Of a stretch of 64,000 nt of DNA, positions 16,608-26,585 are shown piece by piece. Numbering within the stretch: position 1 is the stretch's first letter; each line of letters begins with the position of its first letter. The position numbers and the translations under genes were made by a program. The notes under the pieces are model-generated. The model worked only from the letters and a program-made list of their open reading frames with translations, did no database searches and was not told the DNA's origin. The stretch is from Pseudolabrys sp. (lineage in GTDB: Bacteria > Pseudomonadota > Alphaproteobacteria > Rhizobiales > Xanthobacteraceae): assembly GCA_029980465.1 (NCBI GenBank), contig JARYIJ010000001.1, positions 1-64,000 of the forward strand, written 5' to 3'.

Positions 16608-19319
16608 ATGAATATTGTCGTTGTCGAGTCTCCCTCCAAGGCGAAGACCATTAATAAGTATCTCGGCTCGGGATACGAGGTCCTCGCCTCGTTCGGCCAC
16701 ATCCGCGACCTGCCGGCCAAGGATGGCTCGGTCGATCCGGAGGCCGATTTCCGGATGGTCTGGGAGGTCGACGCACAGTCCCAGAAGCGCATCAACGACA
16801 TCGCGAAAGCGCTCAAGGGCGCCGACAAGCTGATCCTCGCCACCGACCCGGATCGCGAAGGCGAAGCGATCTCCTGGCATGTCCTCGAAGTGCTCAACGA
16901 CAAGAAGGCGATCAAGCCGAACACCTCGATTGAACGCGTCGTCTTCAACGCGATCACCAAGCAGTCGGTCAGCGAGGCGATGAAGCACCCGCGCAAGATC
17001 GACGACGCGCTGGTCGACGCCTATCGCGCCCGCCGCGCGCTCGACTATCTGTTCGGTTTCACCCTCTCTCCGGTTCTGTGGCGCAAGCTGCCGGGCGCGC
17101 GCTCGGCCGGACGCGTCCAGTCCGTCGCCCTGCGGCTCGTCTGCGACCGCGAACTCGAGATCGAGAAGTTCGTCGCCAAGGAATACTGGTCGATCGTCGC
17201 CAGGCTGGCGACGCCGCGCAACGACGTGTTCGAAGCGCGCCTCGTCGGCGCCGACGGGCGGAAAATCCAGCGCCTCGACATCGGCTCGGGCGCCGAGGCC
17301 GAAGCGTTCACCCGCGATCTCGAGAATGCGGTCTTCACGGTCGCCTCGGTCGAAGCGAAGCCTGCCCGCCGCAATCCGCCGCCGCCCTTCACCACATCAA
17401 CCATGCAGCAGGAGGCGAGCCGCAAGCTCGGCTTTGCCCCCGCGGTGACGATGCGGCTGGCGCAGCGCCTCTATGAGGGCGTCGAGATCGATGGCGAGAC
17501 CACCGGCCTCATCACCTACATGCGAACCGACGGCATCGACATGGCGCCGGAGGCGGTGTCCGAAATCCGCGGCATGATCGGCCGCAACTACGGTGCGCAA
17601 TACGTGCCGGGCGCGCCGCGCCAGTACCAGAACAAGTCGAAAAATGCGCAGGAGGCGCACGAAGCGGTGCGCCCGACCAGCGCCAACCGCGCGCCCGCCG
17701 ACATCGCCAAATATGTCGACCGCGACCAGGCCCGCCTCTACGAGCTGATCTGGAACCGCGCGGTGGCGAGCCAGATGGAGAGCGCCGAGCTCGAGCGCAC
17801 CACCGTCGACATCAACGCCAAGGTCGGCTCGCGCACCATCGAATTGCGCGCGTCCGGTCAGGTCGTGAAATTCGACGGCTTCCTCACGCTCTATCAGGAG
17901 GGCCAGGACGAAGCCGCCGATGACGAGGAGTCGCGCCGCCTGCCCGCGATGAGCCAGGGCGAGCCGCTGCAGAAACAATCGATCAACTCGACCCAGCATT
18001 TCACCGAGCCGCCGCCGCGCTTTTCCGAAGCGGCGCTGGTGAAGCGCATGGAAGAGCTCGGCATCGGCCGTCCGTCGACCTACGCCTCGATCCTGCAGGT
18101 ACTGCAGGACCGCGGTTATGTCCGCCTCGACAAGAAGCGGCTCATTCCCGAGGACAAGGGCCGCGTCGTCGTCGCCTTCCTCGAGAGCTTCTTCACGCGT
18201 TACGTCGAATACGACTTCACCGCCGGCCTCGAAGAGAAGCTCGACGAGATTTCCGCCGGCAGGATCGACTGGCGCGCGGTGCTCACGGAGTTCTGGGGCG
18301 AGTTCATCGGCTCGGTGAACGACATCAAGGACGTGCGCAACCGCGCCGTGCTCGACGCGCTCAACAACCTGCTCGAACCGCACATTTTCCCCGTCCGCGC
18401 CGACGGCGCGCCGCGGCGGCAATGCCCACAATGCGGCAGTGGCGAACTGTCGCTCAAGACCGGCCGGTTCGGCGCCTTCGTCGGCTGCTCGAACTACCCG
18501 GAGTGCAATTTCACGCGCCAGATCACGCCCAGCGCCGACGGCATGCAGGGCAAGAAGGTGCTCGGTGAAGACCCCGCGACCGGCCTCGAAGTGACGCTAC
18601 GCAGCGGCCGGTTCGGCCCCTATCTTCAACTCGGCGAGCAGGTGAAGCCGCCCAAGCGCAAGAAGGGCGAGCCAAAAGTCGAAGTCGAGAAACCCAAGCG
18701 CGCCGGCATCCCGAAAGGCGTATCGCCGGACGATGTCGACCTGGAGAAGGCGCTCGGCCTGCTGTCGCTGCCGCGCGAAGTCGGCCTGTCGCCGGAGGAC
18801 GGCGAGCCGATCCTCGCCGGTATCGGCCGGTTCGGCCCCTACGTGAAGCACGGCAAGACTTACGCAAGTCTCGAGGATGGCGACGACGTCCTCACCATCG
18901 GCCTCAATCGCGCCGTCACGCTGATCGCCGAAAAGAAGGCCAACCCGAAGAAGGGCCGGCGCTTCGGCGCCGATCCGGGCCGGACGCTCGGCGATCATCC
19001 CGACAAGGGCGGCCCGGTCGTCGTCAAGAACGGCCGCTACGGTCCGTATGTGAGCCACGGCGGCATCAATGCCACCATCACCGGCGACAAGAAGCCGGAA
19101 GACCTGACGCTGACCGAGGCGGTCGTGCTGCTCGACGCGCGCGCCGAACAGCTCGGCTCGCAACCGCGCCGCGCCGCCGGCCGCAAGAAGGCGGGCGAAG
19201 CCTCGGAGGCGCCGAAGGGCCGCAAGAAGAAGGCCGAGAACGCCGAGAAGCCGGCCAAGAAAGCCGCGCCGCGCAAAAAGGCGGCGAAGAAAAAGGCCGA
19301 CGTCGGCGCTGCCGAGTAA
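16608..19319 (+). CDS. topA: DNA topoisomerase I
   Basis: 903 residues. Type IA topoisomerase that relaxes negative supercoils. TOPRIM domain at the start (MNIVVVESPSKAKTINKYL...LATDPDREGEAISWH), active-site Tyr304 in GLITYMRTDGID, and SAGRVQSVALRLVCDRE. One C4 zinc ribbon lies at about 606-633 (CPQCGSGELSL...GCSNYPEC). Three Toprim_Crpt-type repeats follow, each with GR(F/Y)GPY. The tail (about 845-903) is very rich in Lys and Ala (KAGEASEAPKGRKKKAENAEK), typical of alphaproteobacterial TopA and probably DNA-binding. A degenerate mosaic repeat follows the stop. Confidence 0.98.
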   Translation: MNIVVVESPSKAKTINKYLGSGYEVLASFGHIRDLPAKDGSVDPEADFRMVWEVDAQSQKRINDIAKALKGADKLILATDPDREGEAISWHVLEVLNDKKAIKPNTSIERVVFNAITKQSVSEAMKHPRKIDDALVDAYRARRALDYLFGFTLSPVLWRKLPGARSAGRVQSVALRLVCDRELEIEKFVAKEYWSIVARLATPRNDVFEARLVGADGRKIQRLDIGSGAEAEAFTRDLENAVFTVASVEAKPARRNPPPPFTTSTMQQEASRKLGFAPAVTMRLAQRLYEGVEIDGETTGLITYMRTDGIDMAPEAVSEIRGMIGRNYGAQYVPGAPRQYQNKSKNAQEAHEAVRPTSANRAPADIAKYVDRDQARLYELIWNRAVASQMESAELERTTVDINAKVGSRTIELRASGQVVKFDGFLTLYQEGQDEAADDEESRRLPAMSQGEPLQKQSINSTQHFTEPPPRFSEAALVKRMEELGIGRPSTYASILQVLQDRGYVRLDKKRLIPEDKGRVVVAFLESFFTRYVEYDFTAGLEEKLDEISAGRIDWRAVLTEFWGEFIGSVNDIKDVRNRAVLDALNNLLEPHIFPVRADGAPRRQCPQCGSGELSLKTGRFGAFVGCSNYPECNFTRQITPSADGMQGKKVLGEDPATGLEVTLRSGRFGPYLQLGEQVKPPKRKKGEPKVEVEKPKRAGIPKGVSPDDVDLEKALGLLSLPREVGLSPEDGEPILAGIGRFGPYVKHGKTYASLEDGDDVLTIGLNRAVTLIAEKKANPKKGRRFGADPGRTLGDHPDKGGPVVVKNGRYGPYVSHGGINATITGDKKPEDLTLTEAVVLLDARAEQLGSQPRRAAGRKKAGEASEAPKGRKKKAENAEKPAKKAAPRKKAAKKKADVGAAE

Positions 19320-19329
19320 CGCCAATGTC

Positions 19330-19445
19330 CCGGTTCAATGATCAAAACCGGGACCCCGCGTCTGCGGCGCACCACAATCAGCGCATTCACGTGCGTCTTC
19401 GACGCGCTTATGGTGTCGCGCCGCGCGCGGGGAACGCCCATAGCG
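19330..19445. repeat. Mosaic palindromic repeat, degenerate copy between topA and rnr
   Basis: Contains CCGGGACCCCGCGTCTGCGGCGCACCA and a stem around CGTGCGTCTTCGACGCGC, matching modules A and B of the element at 1389-1566 with many changes. It occupies most of the 172-bp gap before rnr and leaves little room for a separate promoter. Confidence 0.6.
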
Positions 19446-19491
19446 GCAACTCATTTCAATAATCACATTTGATGCAACCAAGACCTCTCCG

Positions 19492-21771
19492 TTGAACAGA
19501 AAACCCAGACAGCAACCCTCCCTTCCCTCCAAGGCTGAATTGCTGGCCTTTATCGCCGAACGTCCCGGCAAGACGGGAGTCCGGGAAATCGCCCGCGCCT
19601 TCAATCTCAAGAACGACCGCCGCGCCGACCTCAAGCGCATGCTGCGCGAACTGGCCGACGACGGCCGCATCGAGAAGCGGCACAAAAAACTGCACCGCGC
19701 CGGCGCGCTGCCGGACACCATCCTCGCCGATATCGTCGCTCGCGACGGCGACGGCGACCTGATCGCGACACCGGACGAATGGGATGAGGAAGAGCATGGT
19801 GCGGCGCCGAAAATTCGCGTGTCCACGTTGCGGCGGCGCGACCGCGATGTCGCGGCCGGGATTGGCGACCGCGTGCTGCTGCGCGTCGAGAAGACCGTCG
19901 AAGAAGATGGCATCCGCTACCGGGGTCGCATCATCCGCATTCTCGATCGGCCGAAGCATCGCGTGCTCGGCATCTTTCATGCGCTGCCCGGCGGCGGCGG
20001 CCGGCTTGAACCAGTTGACAAGAAAATGCTCGGCAAGGAACTGGGCATCGCGCCGCATGCGGCGGGCGACGCCCAGGACGGCGATCTTGTCTCGGTCGAG
20101 GTGACCAAGCCGGTTCGGCTCGGTCCGCCGCAAGGCAAGGTCGCGGAGCGGCTCGGCTCGCTCAAGAGCGAACGCGCCGTCAGCATGATCGCGATTGCCG
20201 CGCACTCCATTCCGTCCGTCTTCCGCGCCGACACCCTGAAAGAGGCCGACGCGGCACGGCCTGCGACCCTGAAGAACCGCGAGGACTGGCGCGATCTCCC
20301 TCTCGTCACTATCGATCCGCCCGACGCCAAGGATCACGACGACGCCGTGCATGCGGCGCCCGACGCGTTGCCGGACAACAAAGGCGGCTTCGTCATCACC
20401 GTCGCGATTGCCGACGTCGCCTATTACGTGACGCCCGGCTCGGCGCTCGACCGCGAGGCGCTGCTGCGCGGCAATTCGGTCTATTTCCCCGACCGCGTCG
20501 TGCCGATGCTGCCGGAGCGCATCTCGAACGACCTGTGCTCGCTGCGGCCGAAAGAGGACCGCGCCGCGCTCGCCGTGCGCATGGTGATCGGCGCCGACGG
20601 CCGCAAGCGCTCGCATACCTTCCATCGCATCATAATGCGCTCGGCCGCACGCCTGGCCTATCAGCAAGCTCAGTTTGCGATCAGCGGCCGCACCGACGAG
20701 ATCACCGACCCCCTGCTCAGACCGGTGCTGGAGCCGCTTTACGCCGCCTACGAGGCGCTCAAGCGCGCGCGCGAGCAACGCTCACCGCTCGACCTCGACC
20801 TGCCCGAACGCAAGATCCTGCTCACGCACGATGGGCTGGTCGACCGAGTCGTCACGCCGGAGCGGCTCGAGGCGCACCGTCTGATCGAGGAGTTCATGAT
20901 CCTCGCCAATGTTGCCGCCGCCGAGACGCTGGAGCGCGCGCGGGTGCCGCTGATCTACCGCGTGCACGACGAGCCCTCGATGGAGAAGATCGTGGCGCTG
21001 CGCGAGTTTCTGTCGACGCTTGATATCTCGTTTCCGAAAAGTGGCGCGCTGCGGGCCGAAAACTTCAACCGCGTGCTGGTGCTGGTGAAGGGCAAAGATT
21101 CTGAGCAGATCGTCAACGACGTCGTCCTGAGAAGCCAGGCACAGGCGGAATATTCATCCGAGAACTACGGTCACTTCGGATTGAACCTGCGCCGCTACGC
21201 GCACTTCACTTCGCCAATCCGGCGCTACGCCGATTTGATCGTCCACCGCGGCCTGATCCGCGCCTTGAAGCTCGGCGCCGACGGCTTGCCCGACAGCGCC
21301 GACGTGAAATCGCTCGGCGAAGTTGCCGCGCAAATTTCGGCCACGGAACGCCGCGCCATGCTGGCGGAACGCGAGACGGCGGATCGCCTGATCGCGCATT
21401 TCCTCGCCGACCGCGTCGGCGCCAGCTTCGAGGGGCGCATTTCCGGCGTCACCCGCGCCGGGCTCTTTGTCAAACTCCGCGACACCGGCGCCGACGGCTT
21501 CATTCCGGCACGCACCATCGGCAACGAATACTACGCCTTCGATGAGGCGCGCCACGCCATGGTCGGCCGCAACTCCGGCGAGACGTATCGGCTCGGCGAT
21601 CCCGTCACGGTGAAACTCGTGGAAGCTGCCCCGGTCGCTGGAGCGCTACGCTTCGAACTTCTGTCAGAAGGGTGCTTTGACGTGACGCGCCGCCGCCCGC
21701 ATCATGGCGACGAACGCCGTTCCAGGCGGCCGCGCAAGAACAACGACAGGCGAAAACGGAAATCGAAATGA
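19492..21771 (+). CDS. rnr: Ribonuclease R
   Basis: 759 residues from a TTG at 19492; no better start is seen and no clear ribosome site precedes it, so the start is tentative. Processive 3'-5' exoribonuclease that degrades structured RNA. An N-terminal winged helix (LLAFIAERPGKTGVREIARAFNLKNDRRADLKRMLRELADDG), cold-shock folds, then the RNB catalytic domain with the acidic metal cluster DPPDAKDHDDAVHA, DRVVPMLPERISNDLCSL and YAHFTSPIRRYADLIVHR. An S1 domain follows (FEGRISGVTRAGLFVKL) with a basic C-terminal tail. The TGA overlaps the next gene as ATGA. Confidence 0.96.
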   Translation: MNRKPRQQPSLPSKAELLAFIAERPGKTGVREIARAFNLKNDRRADLKRMLRELADDGRIEKRHKKLHRAGALPDTILADIVARDGDGDLIATPDEWDEEEHGAAPKIRVSTLRRRDRDVAAGIGDRVLLRVEKTVEEDGIRYRGRIIRILDRPKHRVLGIFHALPGGGGRLEPVDKKMLGKELGIAPHAAGDAQDGDLVSVEVTKPVRLGPPQGKVAERLGSLKSERAVSMIAIAAHSIPSVFRADTLKEADAARPATLKNREDWRDLPLVTIDPPDAKDHDDAVHAAPDALPDNKGGFVITVAIADVAYYVTPGSALDREALLRGNSVYFPDRVVPMLPERISNDLCSLRPKEDRAALAVRMVIGADGRKRSHTFHRIIMRSAARLAYQQAQFAISGRTDEITDPLLRPVLEPLYAAYEALKRAREQRSPLDLDLPERKILLTHDGLVDRVVTPERLEAHRLIEEFMILANVAAAETLERARVPLIYRVHDEPSMEKIVALREFLSTLDISFPKSGALRAENFNRVLVLVKGKDSEQIVNDVVLRSQAQAEYSSENYGHFGLNLRRYAHFTSPIRRYADLIVHRGLIRALKLGADGLPDSADVKSLGEVAAQISATERRAMLAERETADRLIAHFLADRVGASFEGRISGVTRAGLFVKLRDTGADGFIPARTIGNEYYAFDEARHAMVGRNSGETYRLGDPVTVKLVEAAPVAGALRFELLSEGCFDVTRRRPHHGDERRSRRPRKNNDRRKRKSK

Positions 21772-22526
21772 CGGACTTGAGCAAGACCGACCTGGGCAAG
21801 ACTCTCACCGATCGCATGACCAATGTGGAGCGCGATCAGAGCTTCCCGGACAGCGTGCCGCGCGACGCCGCGACCCTGATCCTGATCGACCGCTCGGGCA
21901 GCGAGCCGAAGGTGCTGCTGGGCCGCCGCCACGACAGCCACAAGTTCATGCCGGGCAAGTTCGTCTTTCCGGGCGGCCGCATCGAAGCGGCCGATCTGGC
22001 GATGGCCGCGGCCCGCGAACTGCATGCCGATGCCGAGGCCAAGCTCGCCGCGCGCCTGCGCGACGCGTCGGTGCCGGCGCCGCGGGCCTTCCCGCTCGCG
22101 GCGATCCGCGAGACATTCGAGGAAACCGGATTGATGCTGGGCGTGAAAGCCGCACCGCCCGCGACGGCGCCCAATGCCGAATGGCAGGCCTTCGCCGCAA
22201 ACGGCGTGCTGCCGGACCTCACGCAGGTTCATTTCGTGGCGCGGGCCCTCACGCCGCCGCGGCGGCCGAAGCGTTTCGACACGCGCTTCTTCACTGCCGA
22301 TGCCGACAGCATCGCGCATCGCATCGATGGCGTAGTCGGACCGGCTTCGGAGCTGGTCGAGCTGGTCTGGATTCCGATCATGCAAGCCAAGGAACTCGAC
22401 ATGCCGACTATCACCGGTATCGTGCTCGAGGAGCTCGCCGAACGCGTCCGCGCCGGCATGGCCCATGCGCTGCCGGTGCCGTTTTACTATATGGAAGACC
22501 AGAAATTCCGCCGGGAACTGCTGTAA
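21768..22526 (+). CDS. NUDIX hydrolase
   Basis: 252 residues, ATG overlapping the rnr stop by 4 bases. The NUDIX box is split: the glycine part is FVFPGGRIEAAD and the catalytic helix AAIRETFEETGLMLG follows after about 50 residues. This long insertion is typical of a NUDT19-like alphaproteobacterial subgroup, not of MutT. The catalytic REXXEEXG is intact, so pyrophosphohydrolase activity is expected; the substrate is unknown. The C-terminus ends VPFYYMEDQKFRRELL. Coupling to rnr suggests a housekeeping nucleotide or RNA-related role, which is inference. Confidence 0.88.
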   Translation: MTDLSKTDLGKTLTDRMTNVERDQSFPDSVPRDAATLILIDRSGSEPKVLLGRRHDSHKFMPGKFVFPGGRIEAADLAMAAARELHADAEAKLAARLRDASVPAPRAFPLAAIRETFEETGLMLGVKAAPPATAPNAEWQAFAANGVLPDLTQVHFVARALTPPRRPKRFDTRFFTADADSIAHRIDGVVGPASELVELVWIPIMQAKELDMPTITGIVLEELAERVRAGMAHALPVPFYYMEDQKFRRELL

Positions 22527-22614
22527 ACTTGGTGTTTTCGCGTATTCTTGACATTTGAACGTTGGCCGCTAGGTTGCCGGCCAACCGCGCAGCAGCAATC
22601 ATCGAGGACCGATC

Positions 22615-22782
22615 ATGGCCAAGGCCATCAGCCTGAAGATCAAGCTCGTGTCGAGCGCCGACACCGGGCACTACTACGTCACCAAGAAGAATTCACGTAC
22701 GATGACCGACAAGATGGTCAAGAAGAAGTACGACCCGATCGCGAAGAAGCACGTCGAATACCGCGAATCCAAGATCAAGTAA
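22615..22782 (+). CDS. rpmG: 50S ribosomal protein L33
   Basis: 55 residues: starts [19 protein letters not shown] and then YYVTKKNSR. It ends VEYRESKIK. This is the alphaproteobacterial L33 type without the zinc-binding cysteines, so it does not depend on zinc. GAGGA ribosome site 5-9 nt before the ATG. It is followed 26 bp later by a strong terminator. Confidence 0.98.
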   Translation: MAKAISLKIKLVSSADTGHYYVTKKNSRTMTDKMVKKKYDPIAKKHVEYRESKIK

Positions 22783-22808
22783 TCTGCGCACCCGCGCGAG
22801 ACGACGAA

Positions 22809-22829
22809 GGCGCCCAATGGGCGCCTTTT
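22809..22829 (+). terminator. Rho-independent terminator of rpmG
   Basis: GGCGCCC-AAT-GGGCGCC followed by TTTTGCG TTT, a compact GC stem with a T run on the plus strand. Confidence 0.9.
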
Positions 22830-23148
22830 GCGTTTGGAGGGTCTCCGGGCACGACGGCAAAGACAGATGATCGGCCGGAAGCGGCGACATGAGGAGGCCA
22901 CTCGCACCGCTTCCAGCCGACCGAACCCCACGGACCCAGGAGATGCGGCGGACCTGAGCAACCCGAGGGGCATTGCGACGATTTCGGCATCAGGCACCCT
23001 CCCCTGGGCGCCGTCCGCAACAAGCCTAGTCGATCGGCCAAGTCCGACAAACGGTTTTTTAAGCCGCTGGAACTGCAAGGCAATTCCTTGGGTCACGGGA
23101 CAGCCCGCGTAGGAAATCCGGGTCTCGAATGCCTGAGTCGCAGCTGCG
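22830..23148. other. Intergenic region between rpmG and pleD (convergent)
   Basis: About 320 bases downstream of two convergent genes. I see no gene, repeat copy or clear terminator for pleD. Short open frames on both strands lack ribosome sites. Confidence 0.5.
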
Positions 23149-24522
23149 CTAGGCGGCGTCGGGGACGACGCGGTTCCGGCCGTCGCGCTTGGCCTGATAA
23201 AGCGCCTGGTCGGCGCGCTTGAGGATCGCGGCGGCGGTATCGGTCGCGCCGGTCGACGCGGCGATGCCGATCGAGATCGTGACTTCGAGGCTTTTGGCGC
23301 CCTGCTGGATCGCGAACGGCTCGCTGGCGATGCTCCGGCGCAGGCGTTCGGCCACCATGGTCGCCACCGCCTTGTCGGTCTCCGGCATCACCAGCACGAA
23401 TTCTTCGCCGCCATAGCGACAGGCCAGGTCAATGTTGCGGATGCATTTGCGCACCCGCAGCGCGAACTCGCGCAGCACATCGTCGCCGGCATCGTGGCCA
23501 TGAGTGTCGTTGACCGACTTGAAGTAATCGATGTCGAGCACGAGCACGGCAATCGGCTTGCCGCGTGAGGCCGACTGGTCGACCAGGGTCGACAGATGGT
23601 TCTCCATGTAGCGGCGATTGTAGAGGCCGGTCAGGCCGTCCGTGATCGCCATCTCGATCGACATCTGGACGTTGTCGCGCAGCCGCTCGGTATAGCGCTT
23701 CTTCTTGATCTGGGTCCGCGCGCGCGCCAGCATCTCGTTCTTGTCGATCGGCCGCACCAGATAATCGTTGATGCCGATCTCGAGCCCGCGGACCAGCCGC
23801 GCGTGATTGTCGGCCTCGGCGACCGCAAGAATAGGAACGCCGCGGGTGCGCTCGAGCGACCGGATCTGGCTGCACAGCCGCAGGCCATCGAAATCCTTCA
23901 AACCCAGCGACGCGATGACGAGGTCGTAATTGCCCTCGGCGGCGCGGAACAGCGCGTCGGCGGGATTGGTTTCGACCTCGACCGCATGCTCGGTCGCGAG
24001 CGTCGAGACGATGCGATCGTAGGACGAGGCGCGATCGTCGACGACGAGAACGCGTCCGCCACGGCCGGTATCGCTGATGGAGTCGGTTTCGGCGCCGAGG
24101 ATACCGATCTCTTTCGAGGTGACCGCGCGCATGCGCAATTCGTCGGTGACGAGCTTGAGCCGCGCCAGCGATCGCACGCGCGCGATCAATGCGACGTCGC
24201 CGACCGGCTTGGTCAGGAAGTCGTCGGCGCCGGCCTCGAGTCCACGCACGCGATCTGACGGCTGGTCGAGCGCCGTCACCATGACGACCGGAATGTGATG
24301 GGTGGCGGGGTTGGACTTCAGGCGCCGGCAGACCTCGAAGCCGTCCATGTCCGGCATCATGACGTCGAGAAGCACGACATCGCATTCGGCCCGGTCGCAG
24401 ATGGCGAGAGCTTCAGCGCCGCTATAGGCGGTCGTCACGTCGATGTATTCGGCGGACAGCCGCGCTTCCAGCAGCTTGACGTTGGCGGGCACGTCATCGA
24501 CGACAAGAACGCGGGCACTCAT
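23149..24522 (-). CDS. pleD: PleD-type diguanylate cyclase response regulator
   Basis: 457 residues, architecture REC-REC-GGDEF as in Caulobacter PleD. First receiver: DD at 9-10, phosphoacceptor Asp53 in VVLLDVMMPDMDGFEV, TALDQP and Lys of FLTKPVGD. The second receiver is adaptor-like (VLVVDDRASSYD, no canonical phosphoacceptor context). The cyclase domain has the active GGEEF at about 370-374 (RYGGEEFVLVMPETD) and DIDYFKSVNDTHGHDAGD. It makes cyclic di-GMP on phosphorylation and controls the motile-to-sessile switch. It follows divK by 12 bp in one operon. Confidence 0.96.
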   Translation of the reverse strand: MSARVLVVDDVPANVKLLEARLSAEYIDVTTAYSGAEALAICDRAECDVVLLDVMMPDMDGFEVCRRLKSNPATHHIPVVMVTALDQPSDRVRGLEAGADDFLTKPVGDVALIARVRSLARLKLVTDELRMRAVTSKEIGILGAETDSISDTGRGGRVLVVDDRASSYDRIVSTLATEHAVEVETNPADALFRAAEGNYDLVIASLGLKDFDGLRLCSQIRSLERTRGVPILAVAEADNHARLVRGLEIGINDYLVRPIDKNEMLARARTQIKKKRYTERLRDNVQMSIEMAITDGLTGLYNRRYMENHLSTLVDQSASRGKPIAVLVLDIDYFKSVNDTHGHDAGDDVLREFALRVRKCIRNIDLACRYGGEEFVLVMPETDKAVATMVAERLRRSIASEPFAIQQGAKSLEVTISIGIAASTGATDTAAAILKRADQALYQAKRDGRNRVVPDAA

Positions 24523-24534
24523 GACTCAAATTCC

Positions 24535-24906
24535 TTACGCACTTCCAAGAAATCCGCGAATGGTCTCCATGAACTTCCCGACCGAAATCGGCTTCGACAG
24601 ATAGGCCTCGCAGCCTCCCTCGCGGATTCGCTCCTCGTCGCCCTTCATCGCAAACGCGGTCACGGCCACCACCGGGATGGCCCTGAGCTCGGGATCGTCC
24701 TTGAGCCATTTCGTCACTTCGAGTCCCGACACTTCCGGCAACTGGATATCCATCAACACCAGATCCGGGCGGTACTTGCGCGCCAGATCCAGCGCCTCAA
24801 TTCCGTTACGGGTGCCGATCGTCTGGTAGCCATGGGCCTCCAGAAGATCGTGGAAGAGCTTCATGTTGAGCTCGTTGTCCTCCACAATCAGGACGGTTTT
24901 CGCCAT
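24535..24906 (-). CDS. divK: Single-domain response regulator DivK
   Basis: 123 residues, receiver domain only: [21 protein letters not shown], phosphoacceptor Asp53 in [13 protein letters not shown], Thr in VAVTAFAM and Lys in YLSKPIS. In Caulobacter, DivK is phosphorylated by DivJ and dephosphorylated by PleC, and it acts through DivL/CckA to control CtrA. The start at 24906 has GGAGG upstream; the frame is open to 24975 without conservation. It is first in the divK-pleD operon, an order conserved across alphaproteobacteria. Confidence 0.96.
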   Translation of the reverse strand: MAKTVLIVEDNELNMKLFHDLLEAHGYQTIGTRNGIEALDLARKYRPDLVLMDIQLPEVSGLEVTKWLKDDPELRAIPVVAVTAFAMKGDEERIREGGCEAYLSKPISVGKFMETIRGFLGSA

Positions 24907-25034
24907 AGCCTCCGCCCGAACGGCGCCCCGACCCAGTCCACGCAGGCGATGCCCGTGCATCGCCTCCCGCCGCATCCTGGGGCATGATGAGGAAACCGTA
25001 GTGCCGATTCATTACGGAAACGCAAATCCAGTCG

Positions 25035-25334
25035 ATGAAAGCGGCGATGGACCGATCACGCGAAGCCGCCGAAAACTTGGCGATTCAAGCGCTTAGCTAT
25101 ATCGGCGGCGACCCCGCCCAACTTGGACGCTTTCTCGCTTTGACGGGAATCGGCCCCGCCGACCTCCGTCGCGTTGCCGGGGAATCGGGGTTCCTCGCCG
25201 GCGTGCTCGACTTCGTGGCCGGCGACGAAACACTGCTCGTCGCGTTCGCGGCCGAAGCCGGAGTCAAGCCCGGCGAGATCAACCGGGCGCGCGCGGCGCT
25301 GGGCGGGGGCGACTGGGAGCGCGACGTGCCGTGA
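25035..25334 (+). CDS. DUF3572 family protein
   Basis: 99 residues: REAAENLAIQALSYIGGDPAQLGRFLALTGIGPADLRRVAGESGFLAGVLDFVAGDETLLVAFAAEAG, a compact all-helical domain widespread in alphaproteobacteria and usually found beside divK/pleD and dinB, as here. No catalytic motif, no signal peptide. An internal ATG at 25047 (MDRSREAAEN) is an equally good start. The end overlaps the dinB start by 4 bases (GTGA), so the two are co-translated. Confidence 0.88.
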   Translation: MKAAMDRSREAAENLAIQALSYIGGDPAQLGRFLALTGIGPADLRRVAGESGFLAGVLDFVAGDETLLVAFAAEAGVKPGEINRARAALGGGDWERDVP

Positions 25335-26581
25335 TCCCCGGACTCTGCCGCGACTGCCTCGCCGACGCCGGGGACGGCGCCCGCTGCACGGCGTGCAACT
25401 CGCCGCGTCTGTTCCGGCATGCGGAAATTTCGGCCCTCGCCATCGCCCATATCGATTGCGACGCATTCTACGCCACCATCGAGAAGCGCGACGATCCCTC
25501 GCTTGCCGACAAGCCGGTCGTGGTCGGCGGCGGCAAGCGCGGCGTCGTCGCGGCGTGCTGCTACATCGCCCGCACCTACGGCATCCGCTCGGCGATGCCG
25601 ATGTTCGAGGCGAAGCGGCGCTGCCCGCAAGCCGTCGTCATCAAGCCGAACATGGCGAAATACGTCGAGGTCGGCCGCGCGGTCCGCAAGGCCATGTTAG
25701 CTCTCACGCCGCTGGTCGAGCCGCTCTCGATCGACGAAGCGTTCCTCGACCTGACCGGCACGCAACGGCTGCACGGCCTGATCCCGGCAAAATCGCTGGC
25801 GCGGTTCGCGCGCGAGGTGGAGCGCGACTTCGGCATCACCGTCTCGATCGGATTGTCGGCCAACAAGTTCCTGGCCAAGATCGCGTCCGATCTCGACAAG
25901 CCGCGCGGCTTCGCCGCGCTCAGTCCAACCGAAGCGTCCGCCTTCCTCGCGCCGAAACCTGTGTCCTTCATCTACGGCGTCGGCGCCGCGACGGCGAACC
26001 GGCTCGCCAAGGACGGTTATCGCGTCATCGCCGACTTGCAGCGCGCAGCCGAGCGCGACCTGATCGCGCTCTATGGCCAGGACGGCCTTCGGCTGGCGAG
26101 GCTGTCGCGCGGCGTCGACGACCGCAAGGTCGATCCCGACCGCGAGACCAAAAGCGTGTCGGCGGAAACGACGTTCAACGAGGACACCTCCGACTTCCGG
26201 CCGCTGGAGCAGCAACTCTGGGAGTTGACCGAACGGGTCTCGTCCCGGCTGAAGAAAGCCCGTCTCGCCGGATCCACCGTGACGCTCAAACTGAAGACGG
26301 CGGATTTCAAGATCAGAACGCGGGCGCGCGCGCTTGCCGGGCCGACGCAGCTCGCCAACGTGATTTTTGCGGCCGGCCGCGACCTGCTTCGCAACGAAAC
26401 CGGCGGCACGCGGTACCGTTTGCTGGGCATCGGCGTCAGCCAGCTCGAAGAAACGGAGGGAACGGACTTCGCCGACCTGCTCGACCGCCGCGCCGCCGAG
26501 GCGGAACACGCCATCGACCGTCTGCGCGAAAAGTTCGGCCGCGACGCGATCGTCAAGGGCCTCGCGCTCGGCGACGACTAG
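25331..26581 (+). CDS. dinB: DNA polymerase IV (Y family)
   Basis: 416 residues from the GTG at 25331 that overlaps the DUF3572 stop. Error-prone translesion polymerase. An N-terminal extension carries two CxxC-like pairs (CRDCLADAGDGARCTAC), a probable small zinc knuckle seen in Bradyrhizobium-type DinB. The catalytic palm has AHIDCDAFYATIE, AACCYIARTYGIRSAMP and PLSIDEAFLDL (acidic metal ligands). Helix-hairpin-helix IYGVGAATANRLAKDGYRVIADLQ and a little-finger domain follow. No LexA box was recognised upstream. Confidence 0.95.
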   Translation: MIPGLCRDCLADAGDGARCTACNSPRLFRHAEISALAIAHIDCDAFYATIEKRDDPSLADKPVVVGGGKRGVVAACCYIARTYGIRSAMPMFEAKRRCPQAVVIKPNMAKYVEVGRAVRKAMLALTPLVEPLSIDEAFLDLTGTQRLHGLIPAKSLARFAREVERDFGITVSIGLSANKFLAKIASDLDKPRGFAALSPTEASAFLAPKPVSFIYGVGAATANRLAKDGYRVIADLQRAAERDLIALYGQDGLRLARLSRGVDDRKVDPDRETKSVSAETTFNEDTSDFRPLEQQLWELTERVSSRLKKARLAGSTVTLKLKTADFKIRTRARALAGPTQLANVIFAAGRDLLRNETGGTRYRLLGIGVSQLEETEGTDFADLLDRRAAEAEHAIDRLREKFGRDAIVKGLALGDD

Positions 26582-26585
26582 ACCG